The notes: generated from the letters alone by a model not told the origin. 64,000 nt of DNA from Paenibacillus contaminans (GCF_003285015.1 NZ_QMFB01000007.1:62001-126000); one strand, 5' to 3'. Shown: positions 51,339 through 61,602, counted from the stretch's first letter. Numbers and translations are program-made.

Positions 51339-51977
51339 ATGAAGAAAGCGCTGCATTATATCGCCATCGGGGACTCGCTGACGGTCGGGTATGGTGCATC
51401 CGCCGGTCAAGGCTTCATTCCGCGCTTCGCAGCGATGGCCGAGGAGCGGCTTGGCCGAAGGGTCGCGGTTGTGAATGTCGGAGTCGTAGGGGCGAAGTCG
51501 GATGAAATCATCCAGTTGATTGAGACGGACCGCAGTGTGCGCGAGCAAATCGTCAAATCGCAACTGATCACGGTTACGGCGGGCGGCAACGATTTGCTTG
51601 CGGCCGCTAAATCGTTTTTGTACGACGGGCGTTCCGATGAGCTCAAGTCGGCTTTACGGCAATACAACTCCGTATATAAACGCCTCATTGCCGAGCTGAA
51701 GCTGCTTAAGCGTCATGCGAGAAGCCCTTATATGATCAGGCTGGTCAACCTGTACAATCCGATTCCGATGGTGCCGGTTGCGGCTTTCTGGATCCAGCAA
51801 TTCAACAGGCAGCTTATGAAGTTCGAAGACCGGAATATACGCGTTGCGAACGTATTCGAGGCGTTCGAAGGGCGCGAGGAGGAGCTGTTGTACATCGATC
51901 ACATTCATCCTAACGGAAACGGATATGCGGTAATCGCCGAGCAAGTCCGGCAAACCGGGTTCTTTCCGCTCGAATGA
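51339..51977 (+). CDS. SGNH/GDSL hydrolase (YpmR-like)
   Basis: 212 residues, no clear signal peptide. The four SGNH blocks are seen: AIGDSLTVGYGA (nucleophile Ser), NVGVVGAKSDEI (Gly), VTAGGNDLLAA (Asn) and DHIHPNGNGY (Asp-His). Members are esterases or lipases of broad range. ATG 51339 has GGGAGCTGG upstream. It lies next to the SbnAB cluster and the fad operon; the weak terminator after it separates it from etfB. Confidence 0.88.
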   Translation: MKKALHYIAIGDSLTVGYGASAGQGFIPRFAAMAEERLGRRVAVVNVGVVGAKSDEIIQLIETDRSVREQIVKSQLITVTAGGNDLLAAAKSFLYDGRSDELKSALRQYNSVYKRLIAELKLLKRHARSPYMIRLVNLYNPIPMVPVAAFWIQQFNRQLMKFEDRNIRVANVFEAFEGREEELLYIDHIHPNGNGYAVIAEQVRQTGFFPLE

Positions 51978-52082
51978 AAGAAAGACGACCGGCCTGCCCC
52001 TGCCGCATCAGAGTCAAGAGCGGTTGAAGGCCTATCCCCATTGCCTCCCCCACGCACAAACGTTATGCTGCGCACATAAAAT

Positions 52083-52113
52083 GACCGTCCAGTGAACTTC
52101 CGGGCGGTTTTTC
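52083..52113 (+). terminator. terminator after the SGNH hydrolase gene
   Basis: ACCGTCC pairs with GGGCGGT (one G-T pair), followed by TTTTTC. The 310-base stretch 51978-52287 holds this and, near 52230-52265, the probable promoter region of the fad operon, which I cannot pinpoint. Confidence 0.65.
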
Positions 52114-52287
52114 TTGTTGGGCGGTGAAGCCGTTCAAGAATGTGCGGGCTTAATCGAATCGCGCCAAAGGGATTGTTTCGGAATGAAGAATGTTGGACAT
52201 GCCGCCGCCCATACAATGGAATAACCGTAGATCAACCTTGGTTCAAGTATAAGTAACCGATGAATACGGTAGAGGAGGGACGAATCT

Positions 52288-53064
52288 ATGAACATCGTCG
52301 TATGCCTCAAGCAAACGCTGGATACGGAAGAACGAGTCGTTATGGGCGAGGGAACGGTCGAGCCGGATGACGGAAAACGTGTCGTAAACCCGTACGACGA
52401 TTTTGCTTTGGAGGAAGCCATTCGTCTGAAGGAAAAACTGGGCGGAACCGTCACCGTAATTTGTCTCGGTCCTCAGCGCGCGGAAGCGGCCATCCGGACG
52501 GCCTTCGCGATCGGGGCGGATGAAGCGGTTTTGATTAATGACGAACGTGTTGCAGGAGACGAATATACGGTGGCGGAAGCTTTGGCTGCGGCTATACGTA
52601 CCCGGGCAGCATCGGGAAAACCGTTTGATCTTGTCCTTGCCGGGCATATGTCGGTTGACAATGGCGCTTCCCAAGGGGGGCCGCGCATTGCCGAGCTGCT
52701 GGGCATCCCGCATGTCGCAGCGGTGACGGAGCTGACGATCGCCGGCAAGGACGTTACGGCACGCTGCGATGTGGAAGGAGACGAGGAAGTCGTGGCCGCC
52801 GGCTTGCCGCTCCTAATTACGGCGCAGCAAGGCTTGAACGAGCCGCGTTATCCGACGCTTCCCGGCATCATGAAGGCGAAGAAAAAAACGATCGAGACGC
52901 TTACCGCCGAACAAATCGGAATGGCGGCGATTTTGTCGAAAACGGAAGCGAACGAGCGGTTTTTGCCCCCGCCCAAACAGCCCGGCCGGCTCATGAAAGG
53001 GGAAATGGCCGCGCAAACAGCCGAGTTGATCCGATTGCTTCGCGAGGAGGCTAAGGTTCTGTAA
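52288..53064 (+). CDS. etfB: electron transfer flavoprotein beta subunit
   Basis: 258 residues. With EtfA it forms the heterodimer that takes electrons from acyl-CoA dehydrogenase; the beta subunit binds AMP. The family signature VVCLKQTLDTE is at the start, followed by NPYDDFALEEAIRLKEKLGG and GHMSVDNGASQGGPRIAELL. AGGAGGGA precedes ATG 52288. First gene of the beta-oxidation operon. Confidence 0.96.
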   Translation: MNIVVCLKQTLDTEERVVMGEGTVEPDDGKRVVNPYDDFALEEAIRLKEKLGGTVTVICLGPQRAEAAIRTAFAIGADEAVLINDERVAGDEYTVAEALAAAIRTRAASGKPFDLVLAGHMSVDNGASQGGPRIAELLGIPHVAAVTELTIAGKDVTARCDVEGDEEVVAAGLPLLITAQQGLNEPRYPTLPGIMKAKKKTIETLTAEQIGMAAILSKTEANERFLPPPKQPGRLMKGEMAAQTAELIRLLREEAKVL

Positions 53065-53192
53065 AGAGTGCGAGGTGACGATCTCTCGGGGAATCGCCAT
53101 TTATACGCAAATGCCGCTGTTGGCCGGAACCATTCCTAACGGTAAGCGAAGCAATCCGTTTCCTTATACTTCTTTTTGGGGGAGGTGAAGTC

Positions 53193-54173
53193 GTGGGAAG
53201 AAACGTGCTCGTATGGGCTGAGGTAAAGGATGGAACCGTTCGCCGCGTATCGCTCGAGGCGCTAAGTGCGGCAAGAACGATTGCGGGTGCGGACGGTAAC
53301 GTCGGCGCCGCATGCATAGGGCCTTCTCCGAAAGGTACGGCCGAGCTGCTTGCCGCACATGGAGCGGACCGCATCTATGAAGCGGCCGACCCGTCGCTCG
53401 CCGCGTATTCGACGGACGGCTTTACGCAAGCGCTGCTGCAGCTGATTGCCGCGGTATCGCCCGATGCCGTACTGGCGCCGCACTCGGCTCGGGGCAAGGA
53501 TGTGATGCCGAGAGCGGCTGCTAGGCTGCAATGCGGGATGATCAGCGACTGTATCCAAGTTGCGGCGGTTGAAGGGCGAGCGGTATTCACGAGGCCGATA
53601 TACGCGGGAAAAGCTTTCGAACGGCGAACGTTCGCAGACGGCATTATGTTTGCGACAATTCGGCCGAACAATATTGCGCCGATCGATCCGGATTTTACGC
53701 GGACGCCTGAGCGCATTCATGTTCCGGTCAAGCTTGCCGATTTGCGGACCGTCATCAAGCAGTCGATACGCAAGTCGTCGGGAGGCGTCGATTTAAGCGA
53801 AGCGAAGGTGATCGTATCCGGCGGCCGAGGCGTCAAAAGCGAAGCGGGCTTTGCGCCTCTCAGGGAGCTGGCGGAAACGCTCGGAGGCGCGGTCGGCGCA
53901 TCCCGCGGGGCGTGCGACGCCGGATATTGCGACTATGCGCTGCAGATCGGGCAAACCGGCAAGGTGGTGACGCCCGATTTGTATATCGCCTGCGGCATTT
54001 CCGGCGCGATTCAGCATCTGGCGGGCATGTCGGGGTCGAGAATAATCGTCGCCGTCAATAAAGATCCGGAAGCGCCGATATTCCAAGCGGCGGACTATGG
54101 CATTGTCGGCGATTTGTTTGAGGTCGTGCCTCTGCTGTCGCAGCAAATTCGCAGTCTTCAAGCAGGCGGGTAA
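53193..54173 (+). CDS. etfA: electron transfer flavoprotein alpha subunit
   Basis: 326 residues. The FAD-binding C-terminal half is clear: IVSGGRGVKSEAGFAPLREL, GASRGACDAGYCDYALQIGQ, and CGISGAIQHLAGMSGS. It hands electrons on to a quinone reductase; FadF is the probable partner here. GTG 53193 has GGGGAGGTGA upstream. A gap of 128 bases separates it from etfB, with no obvious gene or site in it. Confidence 0.96.
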   Translation: MGRNVLVWAEVKDGTVRRVSLEALSAARTIAGADGNVGAACIGPSPKGTAELLAAHGADRIYEAADPSLAAYSTDGFTQALLQLIAAVSPDAVLAPHSARGKDVMPRAAARLQCGMISDCIQVAAVEGRAVFTRPIYAGKAFERRTFADGIMFATIRPNNIAPIDPDFTRTPERIHVPVKLADLRTVIKQSIRKSSGGVDLSEAKVIVSGGRGVKSEAGFAPLRELAETLGGAVGASRGACDAGYCDYALQIGQTGKVVTPDLYIACGISGAIQHLAGMSGSRIIVAVNKDPEAPIFQAADYGIVGDLFEVVPLLSQQIRSLQAGG

Positions 54174-54217
54174 CGAGTGAAGACGGGAAGAAAGTCAGCC
54201 AGGAGGTGGATCGATTC

Positions 54218-56110
54218 ATGCGTAACGAACCTTGGCATTCGTTCTACGAACATGAAGTCCAGCCGCAGCTTGATTACCCGATCAAACCGCTTACAGCATT
54301 GCTGAACGAAGCGGCGGAGAAATATCCGGCGAACGAAGCGCTTTATTTTATCGGCAAAAAAATGACTTATCGCAAGCTGCGCGAGGAGGCATTCCGATTC
54401 GCCAATGCGCTTCGTTCGCTCGGCGTCGGCAAAGGCGACCGGGTCGCGCTTATGCTGCCGAACTGTCCGCAATACGTTATCGCTTATTACGGAGCATTGT
54501 ATGTAGGCGCAGTCATCGTGCAAACGAATCCGTTGTATGTCGAAAGCGAGCTTGAACGGCATTTGAACGACGCAGGCGCGAAGGCGATCGTCTGCCTCGA
54601 TCTGGTTTATCCAAGGCTGCGGGCGGTCAGAGGATCGGTTCCTTCCTTGGAGCAAGTCGTCGTTACGAGCATCAAGGATTTTTTGCCTTTTCCAAAAAAT
54701 ATGCTGTATCCGTTTGTCCAGAAGCGGAAGGGCACCCCTTTGCCGCAAATCGATGCTCCAGGTGAACGCGTGCATTTTTTTGCAAAGCTTTTGTCCGCCT
54801 CGCCAAACGTGCCGATGGAAACCCCTGTCGATCCGCTTAACGATGTGGCGGTGCTCCAGTATACCGGCGGTACTACCGGGACGTCCAAGGGAGCCATGCT
54901 GACGCATTATAACTTGGTTGCGAACGCTTTGCAGTGCCGAGCGTGGCTGCACAAGCTGAGAGAAGGGCGCGAAAGCGTGCTGGCCGCCGTTCCTCTTTTT
55001 CATGTGTACGGGATGACCGCTTGCATGAACCTGGGCGTGCTGATAGGCGCGAGACTGGTTCTGCTGCCTCGCTTCGAAATCGATCCGATGCTCGACTTGA
55101 TCCACTCGCAGGAGCCGACGGTATTTCCGGGAGCGCCGACCATGTATATCGCCATAATCAACCATCCCAAGGCCGGCAGTTATAAATTGTCTTCGATCCA
55201 ATGCTGCATTAGCGGTTCGGCGCCTCTGCCGCAATCCGTACAAACGCAATTCGAGAAGCTTTCCGGCGGACGGCTTGTGGAAGGGTTCGGATTGACGGAA
55301 GCGTCGCCCGTTACCCATGTCAACCCGATCTGGGGCAAACGGAAAAACGGCAGCATCGGCTTGCCTTGGCCGGACACGATGTGCAAAATCGTCGAAACGA
55401 AGACCGGCGAGGAGCTCCCTCCAGGCGAAGTTGGGGAAATGATCGTAAAGGGGCCGCAGGTGATGCGGGGCTACTGGAACAATCAACGGGAAACGTCGGC
55501 TGTTCTGAAGGACGGGTGGCTGTACACCGGCGACCTCGGATATATGGACGAGGAAGGATATTTCTATATTGTCGACCGGAAGAAGGATATGATCAACGCC
55601 GGCGGACTGAAGGTGTATCCGCGCGAGGTAGAGGAGGTGCTGTTCGGTCATCCTGCCGTGCAGGAAGCCGCTGTAATCGGCGTATCGGACGCCTATCGCG
55701 GCGAGACCGTTAAAGCGTTCATCGTCTGCAAAGCTGGGGTTGACACGAATGAGGCCGAGCTTGACGCGTATTGCCGGGCTAGGCTGGCGTCATACAAAAT
55801 ACCGCGCGTTTATGAGTTTCGCAAGGAATTGCCGAAAACTTTCGTCGGGAAAGTGCTGCGGCGGGTTTTGGCGGACGAAGAGAAGGGACGCATCCCTGAG
55901 GAATCGGAAAACGGGACGCCGTCCGGGCAAAAGAATGAAGGCGATCTCCAGGACGGGACTGAAGGGAATGCTCGGCAAACTGGGTCCGACAGCGCGGATA
56001 AACGAAAAGAAAATGGAGGGGATGATGAACCGAAGGCCCGTATTCATCAGGAAGAAACGGATAGTGGGCAATCGGGCAAGCCGAAACGAAATGAAGATTT
56101 GAAGGAGTAA
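54218..56110 (+). CDS. fadD: long-chain acyl-CoA ligase with an unusual charged tail
   Basis: 630 residues. It activates fatty acids to acyl-CoA. ANL boxes: TGGTTGTSKGAML (phosphate loop), EGFGLTEASPVT, YTGDLGYMDEEG, and DRKKDMINAGGLKVYP at the domain hinge; the catalytic lysine is in FVGKVLRRV near the normal end of the enzyme. After that the protein goes on for about 70 residues of low-complexity Glu, Asp, Gly, Lys and Asn sequence (SENGTPSGQKNEG to KPKRNEDLKE), which is not a known domain. ATG 54218 follows AGGAGGTGG; GTG 54206 is inside that site. Confidence 0.95.
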   Translation: MRNEPWHSFYEHEVQPQLDYPIKPLTALLNEAAEKYPANEALYFIGKKMTYRKLREEAFRFANALRSLGVGKGDRVALMLPNCPQYVIAYYGALYVGAVIVQTNPLYVESELERHLNDAGAKAIVCLDLVYPRLRAVRGSVPSLEQVVVTSIKDFLPFPKNMLYPFVQKRKGTPLPQIDAPGERVHFFAKLLSASPNVPMETPVDPLNDVAVLQYTGGTTGTSKGAMLTHYNLVANALQCRAWLHKLREGRESVLAAVPLFHVYGMTACMNLGVLIGARLVLLPRFEIDPMLDLIHSQEPTVFPGAPTMYIAIINHPKAGSYKLSSIQCCISGSAPLPQSVQTQFEKLSGGRLVEGFGLTEASPVTHVNPIWGKRKNGSIGLPWPDTMCKIVETKTGEELPPGEVGEMIVKGPQVMRGYWNNQRETSAVLKDGWLYTGDLGYMDEEGYFYIVDRKKDMINAGGLKVYPREVEEVLFGHPAVQEAAVIGVSDAYRGETVKAFIVCKAGVDTNEAELDAYCRARLASYKIPRVYEFRKELPKTFVGKVLRRVLADEEKGRIPEESENGTPSGQKNEGDLQDGTEGNARQTGSDSADKRKENGGDDEPKARIHQEETDSGQSGKPKRNEDLKE

Positions 56111-56158
56111 AGCCGAACGGATTGTAAACATGACAATTCCAGCGAAAAGGGTGATGGC

Positions 56159-58534
56159 ATGAAGCCGACAATACGTAAGGCGGTCGTCCTTGGAGCCGGC
56201 GTAATGGGTGCGCAGATCGCCGCTAATTTGGCAGGGGCGGGCGTAGACGTCTATTTGCTGGACCGGCTAGCAGACGATTCTCCGGAACGGGAAGCGGGCT
56301 CGGCGCAACGCAGCAGGCTGGCGCAAGCGGGCAAGTTGCAGCTGCTTAAACAGAAGCCGCTGCCATATTACGATGCCGACGATCTGGAACGAATCGCGAC
56401 CGGTAATTTTACCGATCATCTTCACGCCGCGGGAGAAGCCGATTGGATTATCGAGGCGGTGAGCGAACGGCTCGACGTCAAGCTGGCATTGTTCGCAAAG
56501 CTTGCGCAGCATGTGAAAGCCGGCACCATTATTAGCAGCAACACCTCCGGGTTGTCGATCAACCGACTGGCTGAGACGCTGCCGAGCTCGGTTCAGCCGT
56601 ATTTTCTCGGCGCGCATTTTTTCAACCCGCCCCGGTATATGAAGCTACTTGAGCTTATTCCATCGGCGTCGACCTCGAAGGAAACGATAAAACGGCTGGC
56701 CGATTTTGCGGAGCGGCGGCTCGGCAAAGGCATTGTGATCGCAAAGGACAGTCCCAATTTCATTGCGAATCGAATCGGAACCTACGGCATAATGGTGACG
56801 CTGGAGGAAATGACGGCTAGAGATTTGTCCGTATCCGCCGTCGATGCTTTGACCGGAACGGCAATCGGAAGGCCCAAAAGCGCCACGTTCCGAACCTTGG
56901 ACATCGTCGGCCTCGATACGTTCGCACATGTTGCTTCGAATATGTACGATCATGCGATCGACGATGAGGAAAGGGAGATTTTCGCTGTCCCCGAGCTTTT
57001 CAATGCGTTGATCCAGCGGAATTGGCTAGGGGAAAAATCGGGGCAAGGCTTCTATAAGGCGATTCAGGGTGTCACCGGCAGCAAGGAAATTTTGCAGTTG
57101 GATGCCGGGACGATGAATTACGTCACGAAGGACAAAAAACGTTTCCCGTGTCTTGATACAGCCAGGAACGGCAAAACGCCGGAGGAGAAGCTTGCGGCCA
57201 TGACAAGCGGGCTGGACCCGGGCTCCGCCTTCGTATGGTCGGTGCTCAAACGTACGCTTCTGTATGCCGCATCCGTCATGCCGGTCATTGCGGATGATCT
57301 TGTAAGCGTAGACGACGCCATGCGTTGGGGCTTCAATTGGGAGTGGGGGCCGTTCGAACTTTGGGATAAGCTCGGCTTTGTGAAGACGGCTTTGCGAATG
57401 AAGGCGGAAGGCGAACGTTTGCCGGACTGGATAGAACGGCGTTTGGCGGACGGTATGTCCTCTTTTTACGAACGGGGAACATACGTGGGGGACGACGGCG
57501 AGAGAAAGCCGCGCAGCGTCCCGCAAGCGCATATTCAGTTAAGCGTTCTGAAAGGGCAGGACAAACGTATCATACGCCAAAACTACGGCGCCAGCCTGAT
57601 CGATATCGGCGACGATGTAGCCTGTCTAGAGCTGCATTCGCCGAATAATGCGGTCGGTCCCGATATTTTGCAGATGGTTTCCCACTCGATTGCCGAGACG
57701 GAACGGAATTACCGCGGATTAGTCATTGCGAGCGAAGGCAAGCATTTTTGTGTCGGAGCGAACTTGATGCTGCTTTTGATGGAAGCGCAGGACGACAATT
57801 GGACGGAAATCGAACGCATGATCGCGAGCTTCCAGCAGGCGGGGATGGCGATCAAATATAGTGCGAGGCCGGTTGTTTCGGCTCCGTACGGCATGACTTT
57901 GGGAGGAGGCGTCGAGCTGTCGATTCCCGCAGCCCGCGTACAGGCTTCGGCTGAAACTTACATGGGTCTTGTTGAAGCCGGCGTCGGGCTCATACCTGCA
58001 GGCGGCGGAACGAAAGAAATGCTTGTGCGAGCGACCGCTGCGGTCGATTTTGACGGGAAAGTTGATTTGCAGCCGTTCGTAAACCGCGTCTTCGAGACGA
58101 TCGGATTGGCCAAGGTGTCGACAAGCGCAGCGGATGCCAAGCGAATCGGCTACCTTCGCCCGAACGACAATATTTCGTTCAGCCGGGACCGGCAGCTTTA
58201 CGAGGCGAAACGAACGGTGCTTGCGCTGGATGCGGAAGAATATGTGCCGCCTTCAACCCGGCGTACGCGCGTCGTGGGCGCACCGGGGCTTTCGGCGCTA
58301 AAGCTGGGCGTGTATCAAATGCGCTGCGGCGGCATGATCAGCGAGCATGACGCGCTCATCGGAACGAAGCTTGCACATATATTATCGGGAGGCGAGGTGC
58401 CGGCAGGCACGTTAGTTGACGAGACCTATTTGCTGGAATTGGAGCGCGAAGCGTTCCTCAGTTTATGCGGGGAACCGAAAAGCCAAGCGCGCATGCAGCA
58501 CATGCTGCTCAAAGGCAAGCCGCTTCGCAATTAA
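56159..58534 (+). CDS. fadN: 3-hydroxyacyl-CoA dehydrogenase/enoyl-CoA hydratase
   Basis: A 791-residue bifunctional beta-oxidation enzyme of the Bacillus FadN type, with the dehydrogenase first and the hydratase last, reversed compared with FadB of E. coli. NAD-binding VLGAGVMGAQIAANLAGAG lies near residue 10, with SSNTSGLSINRLAE and HFFNPPRYMKLLELI (catalytic His-Glu region), then PNFIANRIG. The C-terminal crotonase part has GMTLGGGVELSIPA with its oxyanion glycines. It follows fadD by 48 bases. Confidence 0.96.
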   Translation: MKPTIRKAVVLGAGVMGAQIAANLAGAGVDVYLLDRLADDSPEREAGSAQRSRLAQAGKLQLLKQKPLPYYDADDLERIATGNFTDHLHAAGEADWIIEAVSERLDVKLALFAKLAQHVKAGTIISSNTSGLSINRLAETLPSSVQPYFLGAHFFNPPRYMKLLELIPSASTSKETIKRLADFAERRLGKGIVIAKDSPNFIANRIGTYGIMVTLEEMTARDLSVSAVDALTGTAIGRPKSATFRTLDIVGLDTFAHVASNMYDHAIDDEEREIFAVPELFNALIQRNWLGEKSGQGFYKAIQGVTGSKEILQLDAGTMNYVTKDKKRFPCLDTARNGKTPEEKLAAMTSGLDPGSAFVWSVLKRTLLYAASVMPVIADDLVSVDDAMRWGFNWEWGPFELWDKLGFVKTALRMKAEGERLPDWIERRLADGMSSFYERGTYVGDDGERKPRSVPQAHIQLSVLKGQDKRIIRQNYGASLIDIGDDVACLELHSPNNAVGPDILQMVSHSIAETERNYRGLVIASEGKHFCVGANLMLLLMEAQDDNWTEIERMIASFQQAGMAIKYSARPVVSAPYGMTLGGGVELSIPAARVQASAETYMGLVEAGVGLIPAGGGTKEMLVRATAAVDFDGKVDLQPFVNRVFETIGLAKVSTSAADAKRIGYLRPNDNISFSRDRQLYEAKRTVLALDAEEYVPPSTRRTRVVGAPGLSALKLGVYQMRCGGMISEHDALIGTKLAHILSGGEVPAGTLVDETYLLELEREAFLSLCGEPKSQARMQHMLLKGKPLRN

Positions 58535-58572
58535 CAAAACCGCTGTGTTTTCAAAGAGAGGAGGATGAGCCG

Positions 58573-59751
58573 ATGAAGGAAGCCGTTATCGTTACGGCGG
58601 TTCGCACGCCTGTCGGCAAGGCGTTCAAGGGGGCGCTGCGCAACGTTCGTCCGGACGATTTGGGCGGGCACGTCGTACGCGAAGCGATATCCCGGACGCG
58701 GGGCGTAACCGACTCCGATATCGACGACGTCATAATCGGCTGCGCAATGCCGGAGGGCGAGCAAGGCTTGAATATCGGCCGGATTGTTGCGATGAGGGCC
58801 GGACTGCCGGACAGCGTCCCCGGTCTGACGGTCAACCGTTTTTGCGCCTCCGGCTTGCAGGCGATCGCATATGCGGCGCAGCAAATTCAAAGCGGCGCAG
58901 CCGACACGATTGCGGCGGGCGGAGCGGAGAGCATGAGCTTGATTCCGATGGCGGGCGCCAGACCGCTGCCGAATCCGTATTTGGTCGATTACCGCCCGGA
59001 GCTGTACATGGCGATGGGGCATACCGCCGAGCAAGTAGCCAAAAGGTACAGCGTTTCTCGGGCGGACCAGGACCGGTTTGCAGAAAGCAGTCATCGGAAA
59101 GCGGCCGCCGCCATAGCAGCCGGCCGATTCCGGGACGAAACGGTTGCCTACATGCTGGAGGAACGCACGCTCGGCGATGACGGCAAGCTGCATGTTCGAA
59201 GCGTAAAATTCGATACGGACGAAGGTGTCCGCTCGGATACGAATACGGCGGCGCTTGCGAAGCTTAAGCCGTCGTTCCATCCGCAGGGGTCGGTTACGGC
59301 GGGGAACGCTTCGCAGATGAGCGACGGAGCCGCCGCAGCCATCGTCATGTCCAGAGAGAAGGCGGATGAGCTTGGCTTGCGGCCGTTAGCGGCGTTTCGC
59401 TCGTTTGGCGTTACCGGAGTAGCGCCTGACGTTATGGGGATCGGACCGATCTCCGCGATTCCGAAGGCGCTGAAGCAAGCGGGCATTACGATTGCTGACG
59501 TCGACCTGTTCGAAATCAACGAGGCTTTCGCGGCGCAGTGCTTGCCGATTATCCGTCAACTGGGGATCGATGAAGAGCGTGTCAACGTGAATGGCGGCGC
59601 CATCGCGCTTGGCCATCCGCTCGGGTGTACGGGCGCGAAGCTGACGGCGACGCTGCTGCACGAGGGGCGAAGACGCAAAAGCCGATTCGGCGTAGTCAGC
59701 ATGTGTATCGGAGGGGGGATGGGTGCCGCTGCCGTATTTGAATTCGTGTAA
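58573..59751 (+). CDS. fadA: acetyl-CoA C-acyltransferase (thiolase)
   Basis: 392 residues. The thiolytic step of beta-oxidation. The acyl-accepting cysteine is in NRFCASGLQAIAYA (about 90), with FEINEAFAAQ, the histidine of GGAIALGHPLGCTGAK, and the final cysteine CIGGGMGAA. ATG 58573 follows AGAGGAGGATG; the longer frame from 58465 overlaps fadN and is not needed. The order fadN-fadA-fadE matches Bacillus. Confidence 0.97.
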   Translation: MKEAVIVTAVRTPVGKAFKGALRNVRPDDLGGHVVREAISRTRGVTDSDIDDVIIGCAMPEGEQGLNIGRIVAMRAGLPDSVPGLTVNRFCASGLQAIAYAAQQIQSGAADTIAAGGAESMSLIPMAGARPLPNPYLVDYRPELYMAMGHTAEQVAKRYSVSRADQDRFAESSHRKAAAAIAAGRFRDETVAYMLEERTLGDDGKLHVRSVKFDTDEGVRSDTNTAALAKLKPSFHPQGSVTAGNASQMSDGAAAAIVMSREKADELGLRPLAAFRSFGVTGVAPDVMGIGPISAIPKALKQAGITIADVDLFEINEAFAAQCLPIIRQLGIDEERVNVNGGAIALGHPLGCTGAKLTATLLHEGRRRKSRFGVVSMCIGGGMGAAAVFEFV

Positions 59752-59823
59752 AAAGGATTGAGGCGTGAATTGATTTCACCGCCGGCAAGTAGGGCGGGAG
59801 ACGCTGAAGGAGGAGGGATTTCG

Positions 59824-61602
59824 ATGGCGGTAAATCCCCATGTCCGTGGAGGGAGCTTTCTGCTCGAAGCAACGGATGCGGCATCCGTATTCACGCCGGA
59901 GGACTTTATGGAGGAGCAGCTGATGATCGCCGAGCTGACGGAGCAGTTTGTCGAAGGGGAAGTTCTTCCGCATGATGAACAGCTTGAAAAACAGGATTTT
60001 GAACTGACGGTCAAGCTGCTGCGGCAGATGGGAGCGTTAGGCCTGCTGGGCGCAGACATACCTGAGGTTTACGGCGGAACCGATCTTGATAAAATCAGCT
60101 CGACCCTTATTACCGAAAAGCTTGTCCGCGCAAGCTCGTTTGCGCTCAGCTTCGGTGCCCACGTAGGCATAGGCAGCTTACCTATCGCTTTATTCGGCAA
60201 CGAAGACCAGAAGATGCGGTATTTGCCGAAGCTAGTATCCGGTGAAACGATTTCCGCATATTGCTTAACCGAACCTGCATCCGGCTCCGATTCGTTAAAT
60301 GCGAGGACGACTGCGAAGCTCAATCCGGAAGGTACGCATTACGTGCTGAACGGCGCCAAGCAGTTCATTACGAACGCCGGTTTTGCGGGACTGTTCATCG
60401 TTTACGCCAAAATCGACGGGGCGAAGTTTACGGCATTTATTGTGGAAAGAGGTTATTCGGGCGTTTCGACTGGGCCGGAAGAGAAAAAAATGGGGATCAA
60501 GGGCTCCTCGACGCGGCCGCTTCTGCTCGAGGATGTGCATGTGCCCGTCGAAAACGTGCTTGGCGAAATCGGCCGCGGGCATGTTATCGCTTTTAACATA
60601 TTAAACATCGGACGCTTAAAGCTTGCCGCCGGCTGTGCGGGCTCGGCCAAATGGGCGCTGGAGCTGGCCATTCAATACGGCAAGCAGCGGAAGCAGTTCG
60701 GCAAGCCGCTGGTCGGGTTTCCGCTTATTCAGAAAAAGCTGGCGGATGTCGCCGTGCGTTCTTATGCTGTGGAAAGCATGGTGTACCGGACCGCGGGTTT
60801 GATTGACACGGCGATGAAGCCTCTGGACAAAAATGCGGCGGATTACAGCCGTCTTGTGGCGAAGGCCGTAGAAGAGTATGCGATGGAATGCTCGCTGAAC
60901 AAGGTTTTTGCGACGGAATGCCTCGACTTCGCTGCCGACGAAGGCGTACAAATACATGGGGGATACGGTTACATTCAAGAATATATGATCGAGCGAATTT
61001 ATCGCGACTCGAGAATAAACCGGATCTTTGAAGGGACGAACGAGATCAACCGGCTTCTCATCCCGGCGACGCTGCTTCGCAAGGCGATGAAAGGCGAGCT
61101 GCCGCTGTTTCAGGCGGCTGAACGGCTGCAGCAGGAGCTTATCGCTTATGTGCCGGTCGTATCGGAGGACGGTTTGCTTGCGCAGGAAACGGAAATGCTC
61201 GCCGCGGCGAAAAAAATGTTTTTGATGGCTGGGGGGATGGCTGTCAGCAAGTTCGGTACGGAGCTTGAAGCGGAGCAAGAGGTGCTGGAAGCGCTGGCCA
61301 ATATGATTATGGAAATCTATGCGGTGGAATCTTCGTTGCTTCGTGCCGTTAAAGTCAGCGAACGCGACGGTGCGGTCAAAGGCGGCTTGAAAGCCATGAT
61401 GGCGCAAGTGTTCGTTCACGAGTCGTTCGGGCGAATCGAAGCGGCTGCGCGTACGGCGATCGTCGCCATGAGCGACGGTGATAAGCTGCAGACGGAGCTG
61501 TCCGTGCTCAAAAAGATGACCCGCTTCAAGCAGGTCAACCTGATATCGCTGAAGCGCAGCATCGCATCCGTCCATATTGCCGCAGGCAAATATGTGACAT
61601 GA
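59824..61602 (+). CDS. fadE: acyl-CoA dehydrogenase
   Basis: 592 residues, the long form with an extra C-terminal domain (about 430-592) typical of FadE next to FadNA. FAD-binding CLTEPASGSDSLNARTTA and FITNAGFAGLFIV, and near the end of the core YGYIQEYMIERIYRDSRI and FEGTNEINR with the catalytic glutamate. Electrons pass to EtfAB. ATG 59824 (MAVNPHVRGG) is chosen because AAGGAGGAGGG lies upstream and the family begins there; the frame is open to 59758. Confidence 0.96.
   Translation: MAVNPHVRGGSFLLEATDAASVFTPEDFMEEQLMIAELTEQFVEGEVLPHDEQLEKQDFELTVKLLRQMGALGLLGADIPEVYGGTDLDKISSTLITEKLVRASSFALSFGAHVGIGSLPIALFGNEDQKMRYLPKLVSGETISAYCLTEPASGSDSLNARTTAKLNPEGTHYVLNGAKQFITNAGFAGLFIVYAKIDGAKFTAFIVERGYSGVSTGPEEKKMGIKGSSTRPLLLEDVHVPVENVLGEIGRGHVIAFNILNIGRLKLAAGCAGSAKWALELAIQYGKQRKQFGKPLVGFPLIQKKLADVAVRSYAVESMVYRTAGLIDTAMKPLDKNAADYSRLVAKAVEEYAMECSLNKVFATECLDFAADEGVQIHGGYGYIQEYMIERIYRDSRINRIFEGTNEINRLLIPATLLRKAMKGELPLFQAAERLQQELIAYVPVVSEDGLLAQETEMLAAAKKMFLMAGGMAVSKFGTELEAEQEVLEALANMIMEIYAVESSLLRAVKVSERDGAVKGGLKAMMAQVFVHESFGRIEAAARTAIVAMSDGDKLQTELSVLKKMTRFKQVNLISLKRSIASVHIAAGKYVT

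Noticed and set aside
54158..55651. 497-codon minus-strand frame opposite fadD
   Set aside because: Arg- and His-rich shadow translation of a strongly supported gene; no ribosome-binding site and no recognisable domain.
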